Shown: positions 21,079-33,685, counted from the first letter of the stretch. The stretch is 64,000 nt of DNA from Cryphonectria parasitica EP155 (GCF_011745365.1 NW_024468911.1:1110759-1174758); one strand, 5' to 3'. Numbers and translations: made by a program. Notes: generated by a model not told the origin, from the letters alone.

Positions 21079-22415
21079 GTTTCCGAAAATGGGGGCTTGT
21101 TGAAGTGGCAAGACTAACTAGATGTTCAGGTCTGGATTGTGATGCAGAACTTGGCCTTCTTATAATCATTACATATATACATACCTACGTATCAAAGACT
21201 TAATGTGTTTCCGTACGTTCACATGCGCGTATAAAAGAAGACCCCGCATCTCAGCTCTCGTATTCAAAAGTCTGGAGCAATCCTTCGCTTGGCATTGCAC
21301 AGACAACCGTGAAAGTGAACATGCAGCATATCTCGAAGAGGTAAAGAGGTAAGCCTCCGGAAGCTACACCGCTTACTCGGGTGTCCTTTTGGACCCCAAG
21401 GCTCCTGAGATGGCTCAGAGCCCACTGAGGAGAATGCATAGTAATCTTTCGCTGCGGGCGTGCTGACTCTCCATGTCACGTAGGCCTTCCATCATGTCGT
21501 GTACCCAACCCGAAGAATTATTGGTTTTTACTTCATTTCCGAGGTCGGTACAATGAACGGGACCTTCAATACCACGTTGCCTCATCAAGTCCTGGTTGAG
21601 TCTCCGAAATGTGCATGAGTATCTATCCGATGATACTTCTATGGATAAGACAGGAACGTGGGACTGCGGAGAAAGCAGTTGTCATGCGAGTATGGAGCAT
21701 TCCATATCCTATTAGGCACTATCATATTACCCGAGGAGAGCCACGAAACTTTGTTTCCAGTAGAAGGAAGCTTGAGGCCTGCAATGAGGTATAGAGATCA
21801 AGATCCCTCCGCCCCGATTTGCTGGAACTTGTTCAAATCGAGATGCATGCTAAAATTCTTGGGAGAAGTCCCTACATGTGTTAGAGTACAGACTAATTAT
21901 GAGGAACAAAGCAATTTTCCACGTACCCTCTTGGTGATGGAATACGCGCCCCAGAGGAAGGAAAAATATGTATGAGTGCAGAAACAGGAAAGCCGGGCAT
22001 TCCTCTGAGTCTCGGCCGAGACGCCTACAAAACGGGAAGTCCCCAGGGAACGGGCCCACGTCGGACCCCGCCGCAGATGTGTAGTGGGACCATGCGTGGT
22101 GGTGTGATGGCGCGACGCAACTTTTCTGTAGAATGTCCTAGCATCTTGATGATGTTTCCCCCGCAGCGCAACCTTTTTTTTTTGGACGTCACGAGTGCCC
22201 TCGAGATATTTCTAGCGTCAACATCAATATCAAGATCAGGTGATGGGTATGAACATGTTTCTTGTGTATATAAAGAATTGAAGTAGACGGAGAATGGAAT
22301 ATTGTAGGCTTTGTCGTTATGAGAACACATTCGAAATTTGTCTCGAGAAATCTCAGGACTCAATTGTCGCACCCGCACACAACAAGATACCAATTTCTAT
22401 CTTCACCAACAAAAG
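21079..22415. other. Intergenic, divergent promoters
   Basis: Lies between the secreted-protein gene (-) and the Hsp20 gene (+). It contains the Hsp20 TATA box at 22267-22275. Other ORFs here lack support. Confidence 0.5.
22267..22275 (+). promoter_or_regulatory. TATA box of the Hsp20 gene
   Basis: TATATAAAG, about 140 bp before the start codon at 22416, a normal distance for a TATA-driven stress gene. I could not find a perfect nGAAnnTTCnnGAAn heat-shock element beside it; only partial GAA/TTC units occur. Confidence 0.6.
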
Positions 22416-23063
22416 ATGGCTGAAGACATCATCCATCCCCAAGTAGCACCTCCAAATGCACCACAATACCATTTTCCAGGATGGTATTACTACACCCCCG
22501 AGCCCTACCACACAACGTCAATTCCGAAACATGCCCGACACATGCCTGCACCCTTGAAGGCGGCTCAGCATGCAGTACGCGATCTCACACATCCGTATGC
22601 AGACGGCTATCCCCTTCCCTCTCCGCACACGGACATTCGCGAGTCGAGGTCTGCCTATTACCTCGACGTCGAACTCCCTGGACTCCGCGACAAGAAAGAC
22701 GTGCGGCTGAAGTGGACCGGTGCTCGATCTCTCTTCATTGAAGCATATATTCAGCCGCAACCACTTCCTCAGCAGGCCTCGAAGCCGTCGTCTCCAGAAC
22801 CATCTCCTGCAGGACCATCGTCGGAGATGCAAACAGCCGCCCAGCATGAAGTGGACAAAAATGAGGAAGAGACGACTCATTACCTAAAGAAGGAGAGAAA
22901 GACTGGCCAGTTCGCAAGGGCCTTTAACTTTCCGGTGGACATCAAGCAGGACGAGACCGTGGCTAAGCTAGCATTCGGGGTTCTTACCATCATGGTTCCC
23001 AAGAAGGAGAAGGATAGCGAGGAGAAGCACAAGGAGGTTGCCATCGAACATGCGGGCCACTGA
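22416..23063 (+). CDS. Small heat-shock protein, Hsp20/alpha-crystallin family
   Basis: ATP-independent holdase chaperone that binds unfolding proteins under stress. Intronless, 215 residues, start chosen at ATG 22416 (CAAAAGATGG); the open frame extends upstream but lacks support. The N-terminal arm (1-67) is aromatic and Pro/His-rich. The alpha-crystallin domain runs from about 70 to 200, starting SAYYLDVELPGLRDKKDVRL and ending DETVAKLAFGVLTIMVPK, the A-x-x-x-n-G-V-L motif of the family. In the middle is a disordered Pro/Ser/Glu insertion (about 113-150), as in many fungal Hsp20s. The tail is charged and lacks a clear IxI motif. Confidence 0.92.
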   Translation: MAEDIIHPQVAPPNAPQYHFPGWYYYTPEPYHTTSIPKHARHMPAPLKAAQHAVRDLTHPYADGYPLPSPHTDIRESRSAYYLDVELPGLRDKKDVRLKWTGARSLFIEAYIQPQPLPQQASKPSSPEPSPAGPSSEMQTAAQHEVDKNEEETTHYLKKERKTGQFARAFNFPVDIKQDETVAKLAFGVLTIMVPKKEKDSEEKHKEVAIEHAGH

Positions 23064-26000
23064 AGATCTTAGTGATGTTCCTTGTTTGTTTAGGACTCCA
23101 ATTGGAACTATGTTTCTTTTGTCTTTTCAAATATCCTCTATTTCATTATTTCTAATTAGAAACTGAACGTTCTATATCGAGACCTGGTGTCATTGAATCG
23201 AATTTTACATCAACACCTACAGTATCTCCAGCCCAAGCCAAGAGTAAAATGCTCTTCTATTTGCGCTGAAACCCGTAAGCAACAATGTATTATGGACTGC
23301 ATAAAAGATGAATGCAATGCTGTTGGCTCTATTACAGGGGAATGTTAAGAAGATGTATCTCGTCAATACAGACTTTGGCAAACTGTTCCAGAGTAAACTC
23401 AGATCTTCGGTTCCAGAACGTGCAAAGCACAAACAGTCCCCGTGCCTGAATTCTTCAGCTCCGAGGTTGACAAATTCCAATTGTGCTCAATCTGCCAGTC
23501 CTCTACGAGACTCCGTGACTGGTTGAAAAATTGTCTTGGTGGCAAAGTAATTGGTCTTCCAAAGCGGGTTAGAGGACAAGCCTCACTGCTGTGACCGTGA
23601 CTTCAGAGAAATTAAAACTTGCTTGCTACTTTTTTCGAGGCTGATGAGAACATAATACACTTACTGGGAGCCTAAGAATATTTCCACAAAGCGTCTTTAC
23701 CTAGACATTGCCAAAGTGTAAGTGAATGGGGCTCTCCACAGTGTCTTGCAGTCTCATCACAGTTTGCTTTCGCTCCTGTTTTCGGTAATTATTTCACCGC
23801 TTTATTCCTTCGAGCCTCCCTTTTCTGGTGAGTCCTCAAATACCGACAGTCGACTCCTAAGTTCTCGACGGACACAAGACTAAACTCAAGCCTGAGGCAA
23901 CTGCGAACATCCACAATACGCGCGCACGCTACCATGTTTGCCCGCTACCATGTTTAGCGAGAGTAGATCTTTCAGGACCAGAAAGAGGTCATGGTCACGA
24001 GCATGGGGGCCAAAACCAACTTACTGTGCTCCGAGCCACAACTTCGACGCTCAAGAGCCGTGTTTCTCACGAACGTTCGAACATCAAAGAAGCAAGAAAG
24101 CGGGGCACAGAAGGAAGAGCTTCGACATATCTATCAACGTGGACCGCAAGATGCTGGCACGAACATGGATGTCGTGTGAGAAACAAGCCGAGACAGCAGC
24201 GGCCGGGTCGCAGCTATACAGTCACCATCACACTGGACAGCTCCGAGCCCACCTCGACCTCATCCCGCCGACCATCTGTATCCAAAGTCGCAAAACCTGG
24301 TGAAGCCAGTGGCTATGGCTTCAGACAGCTCATTGTCTCGATCGTATCTGGAGACCTCTGGTCGCGTTTGCGACGTTCACCATTTCTATGTGACTCCGTC
24401 GGCATTCTGGTATTTATGCTACGAGGTTCAACTTGAAACCAGGATATTAGTCCCACGCCTCACACCGTACAGGCAACCGAACACATCTCAAAGCACTTCA
24501 GCCATATCGTCTTGGCAAAGGCACGCCCAGCCGCACTCCTCAAGGCAGAGCTCCGCGTCGCCAGCAAGCTGTCGCTGCTCAAGGGTCCTGCCAGCCTGGA
24601 CTTGGATAGGACGTTCCTGGGACGCACTGAGCTACCCCTATGTCTGTCTGGCGACTCATCCTCGCTCAGCCTGGACGTTGACACTGCCATTTGCATTTTC
24701 TCATGCGCCGAACCGGCCATCAATCGGTGCACGAGGGGTACCTTAATCAGGGGGATAGCGCGAGCTACATTCGATCCATCCCACTAATCAACACACGTGC
24801 TAGTGGTAGTAGCGGTGGCAATCCTACCAGCTTGGCAGTAAGGGATCCGATCCCAGTCAGCGAGGGAGAGAAGCTGAAGGGCGAACATCCGCAGCCGCGT
24901 GGTCTCGTCGTGGGCGACGCCGAGGTCTAGAATGGCGCACCCTTGGACAATACCAACGGAGAGAGCCAGCATTGGGGCAAGGCTGGTGCCTCAGACTGAA
25001 GAAGGCTGACGGATCAACCGGGGTGTCTCGCTCCACAGCGGGCAGGGAAGTCAAGCCGACCTTGGAGTACAATGTCCTTTTCCCGGCTGGCGATCGCGCT
25101 ACATAGGTCGCGGAGGCTGTCCACTATTGAGACAAATGCCCGTCTACAACCACCGAGGTTACTCCCTTTAGCCATGGGCTGGTGTTTGTTTTTGGGTGTT
25201 TGTATCAGATTTTTCTGAGTTGTCACATACACTGGGGTGACTTTGGGTGGCTTGAGAAGAAATGGTCTGAAAGATTGTTGGTGTCGCTAGGAAGGCAGAA
25301 AAATAAACGAGAAGAATTACCATAGATTTCAATGTGTGGCGGTACAAATAGCAAATTAGTATGACCATTCTGAGACACTATCCAATCTGTACCACCACAT
25401 ACATATTTGCTACATTTCTTCGCCCCAGATGTCTCTCGATCCTTGTTTACTTCTCTTGTCATTTGGCGACCATTGTTACGATGGTTGGATGGTGTTGACA
25501 AATTAGGTAGCTTTGTTTTGATACAGTTCTCCAAGATGTTGGTCAGATGGAACAGGGCCACTGTGCTTGGAATATTTCGCTGTTTGGGTTGATTGTTTAT
25601 GGCAATGAGTATCTTCTTGAGCCTGCAACTCGAATAGTTCTTGAGGGTGAAGGGCCGTCATGAGTCGACAGACTCTCATGTGAGTTCACTGGTCATCCAA
25701 AAATATACCCGTGGCCAGCCATAGGAAAGATTTGAGAATAAAATCCTTGGCTTGGACATCTAGGCGCAAGATCACTCCATAATGCCTCATCGCTTGGTCC
25801 ATCATAAAATTGGGCAGTATAGACAGGCTACAGCCACCACGCCCCCCTTACCTTTGCAGAGGATCAATAGTCAAGACTACCAGTGTGGTCTAGCGCCCCC
25901 AGAATATGTTTCAAGTCATTCGTTTTAATACGCCGAAAGAGCCCGGAACACATGATCTACCACACCCGGCGAGGCGCCCTTTTTTCATCGGACATGGCTG

Positions 26001-26494
26001 CATGTCCACCCCCCGTCGCGGCGCAACGCACATGCAGCGTTCACCAATCATGCTAGGCTGCTTGGGAAGTTAGTTAAGTGTGTCAGATACATACCACAGT
26101 ACTAGTAGAAAGGTATGCAGCAAGGGATGTTTCTGTGCCTGTAGTGGCTGGAAAAACCGTTCACCGGAATGTAGCGCTGTACCACGCACTTGCTTGTGCG
26201 ACTTCTAAGTAAGGGAGCCAAGGGGGTCGAGGTGGAGGTCAGCACGAGAACAGAGGAAAGGCATCCATTCCATCCGCGACTATCCTGAATGGCATTCCTA
26301 ATGAAAATTACTTATGAGGGTGGATGAATCACCTTTTTTCATGGCTTTTCAAATTTCGACCTATCTTGACTCTCTTTCCACCTCAGGAGCAAACCCATTG
26401 TTATATGGAGCAACACGGCAAATCTACACGCTGTGTACTCTTCAGACGCCATCAATCCCTTTGTTTCGCTCCCTAGCCGGCCGCCGCTGCGAAG
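23064..26494. other. 3.4-kb region without a supported gene
   Basis: Several overlapping ORFs of 60-150 codons occur between 23.9 and 25.1 kb in different frames on both strands, in DNA somewhat richer in G+C than its flanks. None has family motifs and frames change every 150-300 nt, so I treat this as possible decayed coding DNA or a non-coding transcript. The rest (25.1-26.4 kb) is AT-rich with nothing recognisable. Confidence 0.45.
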
Positions 26495-26992
26495 ATGACA
26501 ACCGACACCCATCAACTGGAACTGGCCCTTGGCCTGATGTATGCCTGTGGAATTCTCCTCGAGCTGCTCATTAGGATGTTCCAAGGAGTTCCACAATGCA
26601 TACCCGAAGCCTTTTACCAACGGCCATGTCTGATCGCCCTACGGCCAGTCGTTTTCTTCTTTCTACCTGCCCTACTATGGCCGTTCATCATGACCTACAG
26701 AATTCTAAGACCCATCATCAACGTGTACCGCGAATGCTGCCTCCACCAGGAAGACTATTTCGACCACGCCGAAACCGCTTCCTCCGCGTCTACAGGGAGC
26801 GATGATATGGGTCCAGACCTCGAGAAGCAGGTGATGAAGGCGAGCGAGCAGCAGCAGCAGAATACGGCCCAACAGCCCAAAGGAACACCTGAGCAGAAAC
26901 AGGCGCCAAGCGCGTCCGGCTCCAACGTCGCATCTCCATCAGAGACCAACGCTCCTGCATCACCGGCTCGGAAATTGGACAGTAACGTTTGA
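26495..26992 (+). CDS. Small two-pass membrane protein, unknown
   Basis: Not recognised. Single exon, 165 residues, good start context (CGAAGATGAC). Two hydrophobic segments lie near residues 10-28 (LALGLMYACGILLELLI) and 48-66 (LRPVVFFFLPALLWPFIM), with Cys residues between and after them. The second half (about 95-165) is a disordered Gln/Ser/Pro-rich tail (EQQQQNTAQQPKGTPEQKQ), likely cytosolic. The sharp boundary between membrane and disordered parts, and the ATG placed just before the first helix, support a real protein. Confidence 0.62.
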   Translation: MTTDTHQLELALGLMYACGILLELLIRMFQGVPQCIPEAFYQRPCLIALRPVVFFFLPALLWPFIMTYRILRPIINVYRECCLHQEDYFDHAETASSASTGSDDMGPDLEKQVMKASEQQQQNTAQQPKGTPEQKQAPSASGSNVASPSETNAPASPARKLDSNV

Positions 26993-28675
26993 TCAATCGG
27001 ATTGGTGTCGGCTTGTACACGTCGACGTCGCTGTGCTTCTTCGGGGATGGTTCCGCTGCACGTCAGCCGTGTTGGCATGCGTGCCGTCGCCTAGCCCAGG
27101 CACCGTCTAACCTGGGACCGTTTCAACAATATCTAGCTCACTCATCGCCCAGACTGAGTTGGTTTTTCTCTGGATTTATGTGGCAGATGGAATACTCGAC
27201 ATCTACACAACAACTCTCGAGCATAGGGCGGACACAATTGCCCGCAGTTCACTGGAACTGTGACACATACAAAGATGCTGGTCCTGGTCCAGAACTGGTC
27301 AGCGTGTCACAACCAATCCACTTATCCGTCGACTCAGGTCTCACAAGCAAACATGGAGATGTGTGCTGTGATACGCTCAATCCGAGGGACATTGCAAGTC
27401 TTGGCAACACAGGGATCTGTGTAGGGAGGAGGGCTTAATACTTGGCCGTTCAGCTCACAGGCGTGTGTGTTGAAGCGCATTGGATCATTTTCACAGTCAA
27501 AATATATGCGCAACGACATTGGGTCGGTCCATCATGCTGCTGAATCGCTGGCCGAGGCTTCAAGCTGGACGAGGCCCGTTCGTGCTTGAACACGACGTCG
27601 AGAGCTGTTAGGGTATTGAAGATTGAGTCCAACTTTGATGGCGGTATTGTTTGGTTTTCATCTCGACAGATTACATCTCAGTAGGGTCGGCCCGCAGAGA
27701 CCTAAAGAAAGCCATTGTTCAAACAAGAGAAGCTGCATTGGCAGAACGTGTACGAAGTATTCAGAACTTGGGGACTTCGGTATTCAATTATAACCCATAA
27801 TTATGTAGTCTTCCTCATGTTGTGATTACTGTTTCCATCACCTCACTGTGTATGAGTGTCTCTTAATTACCAGCAAGTATTTTGATTGATCAAAGAGATT
27901 CCCCGTCGCTGGCACGTGTTGCGTCTGATAGTGACAGTCGAATCTGCACGCCCCGGAACCAGAATTAAAGCAGGCTGGAAACCGAGCGATAGTTGTTGAG
28001 TCCGGCCCCGAAAAGCTTCGGCATGTCACAAGAAACATGACCGGACGTCGAGGTTGAACTTGCAGTACCTCATCTAGTTTGTCAAGAACCAAGTTTTGGG
28101 TAGACCACATGTTACGGAAAGTTTTTTTTAAAGTCGTCATCCTTGCCTTTACATGAGTTACTCAATCCTTCACTGAATTTTTCTCTGCCTTTATTTCTTG
28201 TTTGCCGCCTGTTCTCTAAGCCTAGCAAAGTGCAGATAAGCGGAAGGGGAGAGAGAGAGAGAGAGGGGTGGGGGCATTATGCTCGCAGGTGACGTCTTCC
28301 GATGACGTTGTGTGGCGTTTACCCACACCAACAAACAGCCTTCAGTGGGTAGGTGTGGCTGACCTCATTCTGTAATTCTTGGCGATGGCGATACTGGACT
28401 GAGATGGGCAACTCAAGGCATCACTATTATTCTCGATCTGTGTGTTTTTCTCCCATCTTCTTTCTGGTCATGAAATTTCTACCCACATTATAGTAGTATT
28501 ATACCTATAATCCTTTCCCCGCTTGTTCTATACGATTCCTCATTCATCCTAAGTTCCTGTTGAGATTCAAAGTATTAGTTTTCAACGTTTAATCAGTATC
28601 CATTGTCTCAAGTCCCAAAATCCACCCTCGACACTTGGTGATCGACCTCTACCATTGCCTGATTAGGCTCTCACG
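26993..28675. other. Intergenic region
   Basis: 3' flank of the small membrane-protein gene and promoter side of the DUF676 gene. A short GA repeat occurs at about 28251-28265. The last 200 bp before 28676 are pyrimidine-rich and look like a 5' leader. No supported coding sequence. Confidence 0.5.
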
Positions 28676-30874
28676 ATGTCGCGAACACTTTTACTGTGCT
28701 TTATCCATGGGTTCAAGGTATGTTACAATGTCCTACAGACGACAAGGCAATATGAAACCGACCGGCCTGCTGAGACCACATACACAAATAGGGAAATGAT
28801 GACAGCTTCGGCCATTTTCCAGAGGTTAGCGATTCTCTCAACTCCTGTAAAACTTTTTCTTTTTCTGGCTCTGAATAGTTCTCAAAACTAAGCTTGCCCC
28901 TATATTAGGACCTGAAACGGACTGTGAGCAGCGAACTGCCCGACCACAGAGTTGAGTCGGTGGTGTATCCTAAATATGCGACAAAAGGAGAGCTGGTTGA
29001 AGCCAGCGGTAATTTCTTGGAATGGTACATCTACCTGCCTTTTCATTCCTGCATACTTTGTCCAGAGAACCATGGGTTTGACCAAATGCTAATAATACCA
29101 TGTTCGGTTCAGGCTCAGAGGGAGAGTGATGGAAATTAGAAAAGCCCAGACCGAGAAGCCATGGCCACCAAACGATAGACAAGTGGGCGTTATACTAGTC
29201 GCACACTCCATGGGGCAAGACACCCCCTTTCTCTTTTTCTTCATTTTCCCCCTTCTTCCCTCCGGTGGCAAAGAAAGCCACTACAAGCTCTCAACACACC
29301 ACAGTCATCACTAACATGGTTTCTTTGATTACAATAGTGGCTTTGTCGCCAGCGACGCCCTCTTCCAGCTTCTTAACGAGCGCGCCACGGCAGACAACCC
29401 CGATACGCCCCTGTTCCCGTTGATCCAGGGCATCCTGTCCTTCGATACCCCTCTCAACGGTCTCGCCCGCTCCCTCTTCGTCTACGGCGCCTTCTCTAAC
29501 TACCAAAAAGTCTCGAGCGTCTGGAACGTCATGACGGCCCTCTCTGCTGCGCCAGCTGGTCTTGGCATGGCTCTGAAGCGCGGCGCCCGCTCCCTTCCCG
29601 GCCCAGTATCCCGCTCCACGGGCGCCGGTGCTGTTGCCGGCCCAGCAGCGTGGAAAACCTGGCAGATGGTGGCAGTTCGCACGGGCACAGTGGGTGCGAT
29701 TGCAGCAGGCGGCGTGGCAGCGTATGTGCACCGCGAACAACTGAAGGAGGCAGCGCAGAAGGCACGCACTCTGCGCCGGCAGGACCTTGTCGACGGGTAT
29801 CAGCAGGGCGTGGATCGCCTGGGCCAGGGGCTCGCCTATGTCAACCGTGGCAATGTCGGGCAGTCTTTTGCCTGGCTGAGCGACCACTTCACTTTTGTGG
29901 GGGTGCTGATGAAGCAGCAGGAGCTGGGAAAGCGACTCGAGAGGCTGGCGGCCCTGCAGGGTGTCGGTGTGCACGATATCTATGCGTCTATGGGCGAGAA
30001 TGGGTACTGGAGCGGTGGATACTTTGTTCCCGAGAGGACATTCTGTGCCGTTCCCGCAGAGGACCAGCCAGCCAGCAACTTGTTCTCAAGGCACGTCGTC
30101 AAGAATGCGGGTGACGAGATCCAGGCGCACATGAGCATGTTCCAGACGGACAAGAACGAGGACTACCAATCCATGGTGGACAAGGCGGGCAAGCTCGTCG
30201 TCACCTGGTTCAACGATGATTCCAAGATCGTTGACGATCCCAAGATCACACAGCCCGAGCCAGTTGGGTCTCCAGAGGACAAGATCAAGGCCACAGATGA
30301 GGGCGTGGAGCTGGAAGGTCAGGAGGAGGCTATTGGCGAGAAGACGGAGGCGGAAGGGTCTGCTGAAGACAACGAACTGCCGGACGAGTCACCGCTCGAT
30401 ATTGCCGCCGCGGCTTCTCTAGTCCCTCTCCCAGAGGACGGTCAGGAGGTCCCGGGCGAGGAGGAGCTCAAGGACAAGCAGAGCTACATGAAGTACCTCA
30501 TGGGCATCGCACAAAACGCTGGTACCGGAGTGTCACAGGCCGGCTCGTCTGTCAAAGGTTACATCCCCACGAAGCTGCCTACCATCTCGACACCCAGCAT
30601 GCCGTCCATGCCGAGCATGAGTATGCCCAAGGTCAGCTTATTCTCCAAGAAGGAGAAGCCGGCTGTCCCGTCGGAGGATGCTACTGCCCAAGCAGCTGGT
30701 AAGCAGGCGCAGCCACAGGAACAGGAAACAGAATCGCAGGCTGAGGGTGATGAGGCGGTGGTGGTGGAAAAGCCCGTGGTGGCGGCTGCTGAATCAACCG
30801 AGAAGAAGGAGGAGGAAGAAGAAGAGAAGAATGTGGTTGCAGCAAAGCCCGAGTCTGATACCCAGGGAAAATAG
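28676..30874 (+). CDS. DUF676-type serine hydrolase (putative lipase/esterase)
   Basis: Alpha/beta-hydrolase of the fungal DUF676 putative serine-esterase group; substrate unknown. Exons are 28676-28717, 28792-28824, 28909-29024, 29113-29214 and 29338-30874, giving 609 residues. Conserved elements appear in order only when all are joined: HGFKGNDDSFGHFPE (oxyanion loop region), VESVVYPKY, KPWPPNDR, and the nucleophile elbow VAHSMGGFVASD with Ser96. Exon 2 is only 33 nt. The intron splitting the elbow starts with GC (GCAAGA), not GT, and has a CTAAC branch site. A hydrophobic Gly/Ala segment (about 210-228, TVGAIAAGGVAAYV) may touch membrane. Residues 370-609 are an acidic disordered tail with a Met-Pro-Ser run (SMPSMPSMSMP) and Lys/Glu-rich end. 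It is convergent with the ammonium transporter. Confidence 0.88.
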
Positions 30875-31267
30875 GGCATTCTTTGGTATTGATCTTGCCT
30901 TGTGTTCCAACTGACGATCGTGTTTCCACGAATGTCTAGGACGCAAGTGTCCTTGTTTTGTTGATAATGCTTAGCGAAGTAGAACCTTAGTTAAACACAC
31001 TGAAATAACTTGGAATGATAATATACAAGAGGGTGAAATTGAGCTTTGGGTATATTTATTCCACGCCAAATCAAAGGAAGATGCGGAAACATGCGAACAG
31101 CTACTATATCCAATTCACCACCACTCACTCACTTAGTATCATTGTGAGTGAACCCCCATACAGTCTGTTAATCTATCTCGTGTGCGGTGTTGCTTATCTC
31201 GACAGTATGCCAAGCACCAGCAGCGCTGAGATCAATACAAATCACGACTTGCCTCTTGTCGGACGCT
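30875..31267. other. Convergent 3' intergenic region
   Basis: 3' UTR space of the DUF676 gene (+) and ammonium transporter gene (-). AT-rich, no coding signal. Confidence 0.5.
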
Positions 31268-32898
31268 TCAAATCACAGTAGTCTCACCAGCATCTTTCGT
31301 CTCAGCCTTTTCCGTCGTCTCCTCAGGTGTTGTATCCGGGTGGTGATGGTGGTGGTGATTGTGGACGCCACCCAGCCCCAGCTCGCCGCTCTGCCCCGTG
31401 GTATCGGTCACGGCGTGGCCCTGGATATAGCCCGACTCTGGATCGTGCGCCTCGCACGGCCCAAAGACGTACGCCTCCTCGCCGTGGATGGCGTCGTCGC
31501 CCTTGATGAGGTCGTCCTCGGACATGCGCAGCGGGATGCGCAGGACGTGCTTGATGAACAGCATGATCAGGCTCGTCCACACCAGGTTCCAGCCGATGAC
31601 GAACATGGCGCCCGCCATCTGGTAGCCCAGCTGGATGCCGTTGCCGGCGACCGCGCCGCCCGGGTTGGTCAGGCCGAACGCCGCGCAGCCGTCCACAGTC
31701 GCCCACAGGCCGGTGCCGAAGCCGCCCACGAAGCCCGCCACCATGTGCGTGTGCGTGATGCCCAGCGTGTCGTCAAAGTGCCGCTCGAAGAAGCTCGTCT
31801 TGCCGAGGATGTTCATGGTCAGCCAGGGGATGGTGCCGGAGCCCAGGCCCAGGAGGATCGCGCCCCAGCCTGCGACGACGCCGGCGGCCGGGGTGATGGC
31901 CACCAGGCCCGTGATCATGCCGTTGACGGCGCCGATGACGGAGGGCTTCTTGTAGTAGATCATGTCGCAGATCGTCCAGGTCAGCAGGGAGACGGCGGTG
32001 CACAGGTTCGTGTTGAGAACGGCCACGCCGGCGTCCGCGGAGGCTGAGTACGGGTCACCGCCATTGAAGCCGTTCCAGCCGATCCAGAGGATGCCGGCGC
32101 CGATGAGCACCGTCAGGATGTTGTTAGGCCGTGCATCTTCGCGGTCCCTGGCCAGACGGGGGCCGATCCAGTACGATCCGATGAAGCCTGCGGTGCCTGA
32201 CGAGAGGTGGATCACGTAGCCACCCGAGTAGTCGATCGTACCGAGGTTGAAGAGGAAACCGCCTCCCCACAGAGAGTACGCGCCAACGGTGTAGCTCAGC
32301 GTGAGCCAGAGAGGCACAAAGATCATCCAGGCATAAAAGTTCATGCGGCACAGAAACGCCCCGGCGACCAGGACGAGGGTAATGGCCGCGAAGACGAACT
32401 GGAAGTAGACCATGGTCGCGAGCGGGAACTCTTGGCCGATGCCGATGGAGGGCAGATAGGACTGCTTGAGCATGGTGTCGATGCCTAGGACGTTGTTGGG
32501 CTTGCCCACAAACGGCAGCATGTATTCGCCAAAGGCGGCCTCATAGCCCCAGAGGACCCAACAGACGAGCACGGCGGCGAAGGCGTAGAAGGCCATGAAG
32601 GCACTGTTGATGGCCCATTTCTTCTTCACGAGGCCTGCGTACAAGACCACGAGGCCAGGGACGGATTGGAGGGCGACGAGAGAGGCCGCTGTGAGCTGCC
32701 ACGCATTGTCACCTGTAATGAGAGATGGTTAGCAATAGTGTCTACTTACGCAACATGGCTATAGAGGGTCTTGATCAAGTCTCAGGGATGGTAATTGGAA
32801 CAAGAATTGCTCTGTAACTAGGACGTATGCAACGTACCAGTGCCCGTCGGCGACGACGGTGTCCACCAAATCGGCGCATCTGTGCTGTTGTCAGACAT
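31268..32898 (-). CDS. Ammonium transporter, Mep/Amt family
   Basis: Plasma-membrane ammonium uptake channel/transporter for nitrogen acquisition. Two exons (32898-32838, 32712-31268) with a 125-nt intron give 501 residues. The first exon encodes only a short extracellular N-terminus. Exon 2 opens with [20 protein letters not shown], the family's first helix. Eleven membrane helices follow. The two pore histidines appear as [12 protein letters not shown] (His189) and [15 protein letters not shown] (His343), plus the signature [10 protein letters not shown]. The cytosolic tail from about residue 430 is acidic and includes six consecutive histidines ([10 protein letters not shown]). GATA-type sites lie about 0.8-1.0 kb upstream, consistent with nitrogen control by an AreA/NIT2-like factor. 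This is inference; the sites are short. Confidence 0.95.
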
Positions 32899-33685
32899 CC
32901 TGAGTCTTGACTCGAGCTGCTTGCTTTATATATATGATATATGTATGTATATGTCAGTCCCCGTTTTCACCGCAGTCAAGGTAATGTCGGTAAGGTGTGA
33001 GCCTCAGGGTCTTGCCAAAGAAGAACAACCTGGTGACAGTGAATAGCTACAACACACTTCTCGCGTAAGACAGAAAAGGAAGACGCGACGGAATTTCCAG
33101 AGGACCCAAACAGAACGAAAAAGAAATTTGTATTTGCGCGACCCAGCTCCTTTTCAAGGCCTCGGATAAGAACTGCAGCAGGGGTAGCTGCAGGACCCCT
33201 TGTCCTCGGACTCGGCCAGGACGCGGGACACGGAGTGGGAGGGGGTGGCCCTCGTTCGAGATTGGCGTGGGTGGTACGTCTGAGGGATTCTGGGCTGCAT
33301 TGGGCATGTACTGTCAGGTAGTACAGGCTGGTTGTGGTCCAACAAGTGCTGACAGATAGATGCTTACCCACAGCATCGAGATTCTTGGCGTTCAAGGTAG
33401 TTGAGGCATGTCGATCAAAGAGGACAAAATTTCACCTCGATAGTACTATGGTAGACACACATTGCATACTACTAGTGGCTGAGATCCTAAACCCTATGGA
33501 GAGGGAGAGAGAGAGTGCGTGTATGTGTATGTGTGAGCCTACCTTCTGCTTGACACAAAGGAGGGTTGCGTCGAATCCGCGGCTTACATCAAGACAATGT
33601 ACTTGCAAGCCAGTCAGATCCTTTCTAGCCGAGAAAGGAACGAAAGCTGAAATCGAAGTGCTGTGGCGGTTCACTATCTGACATG

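Noticed and set aside
31187..32047. 286-codon + strand ORF over the ammonium transporter gene
   Set aside because: Arg/Ala/Asp/His-rich shadow of a membrane protein gene with very regular codon use. No motif of its own.
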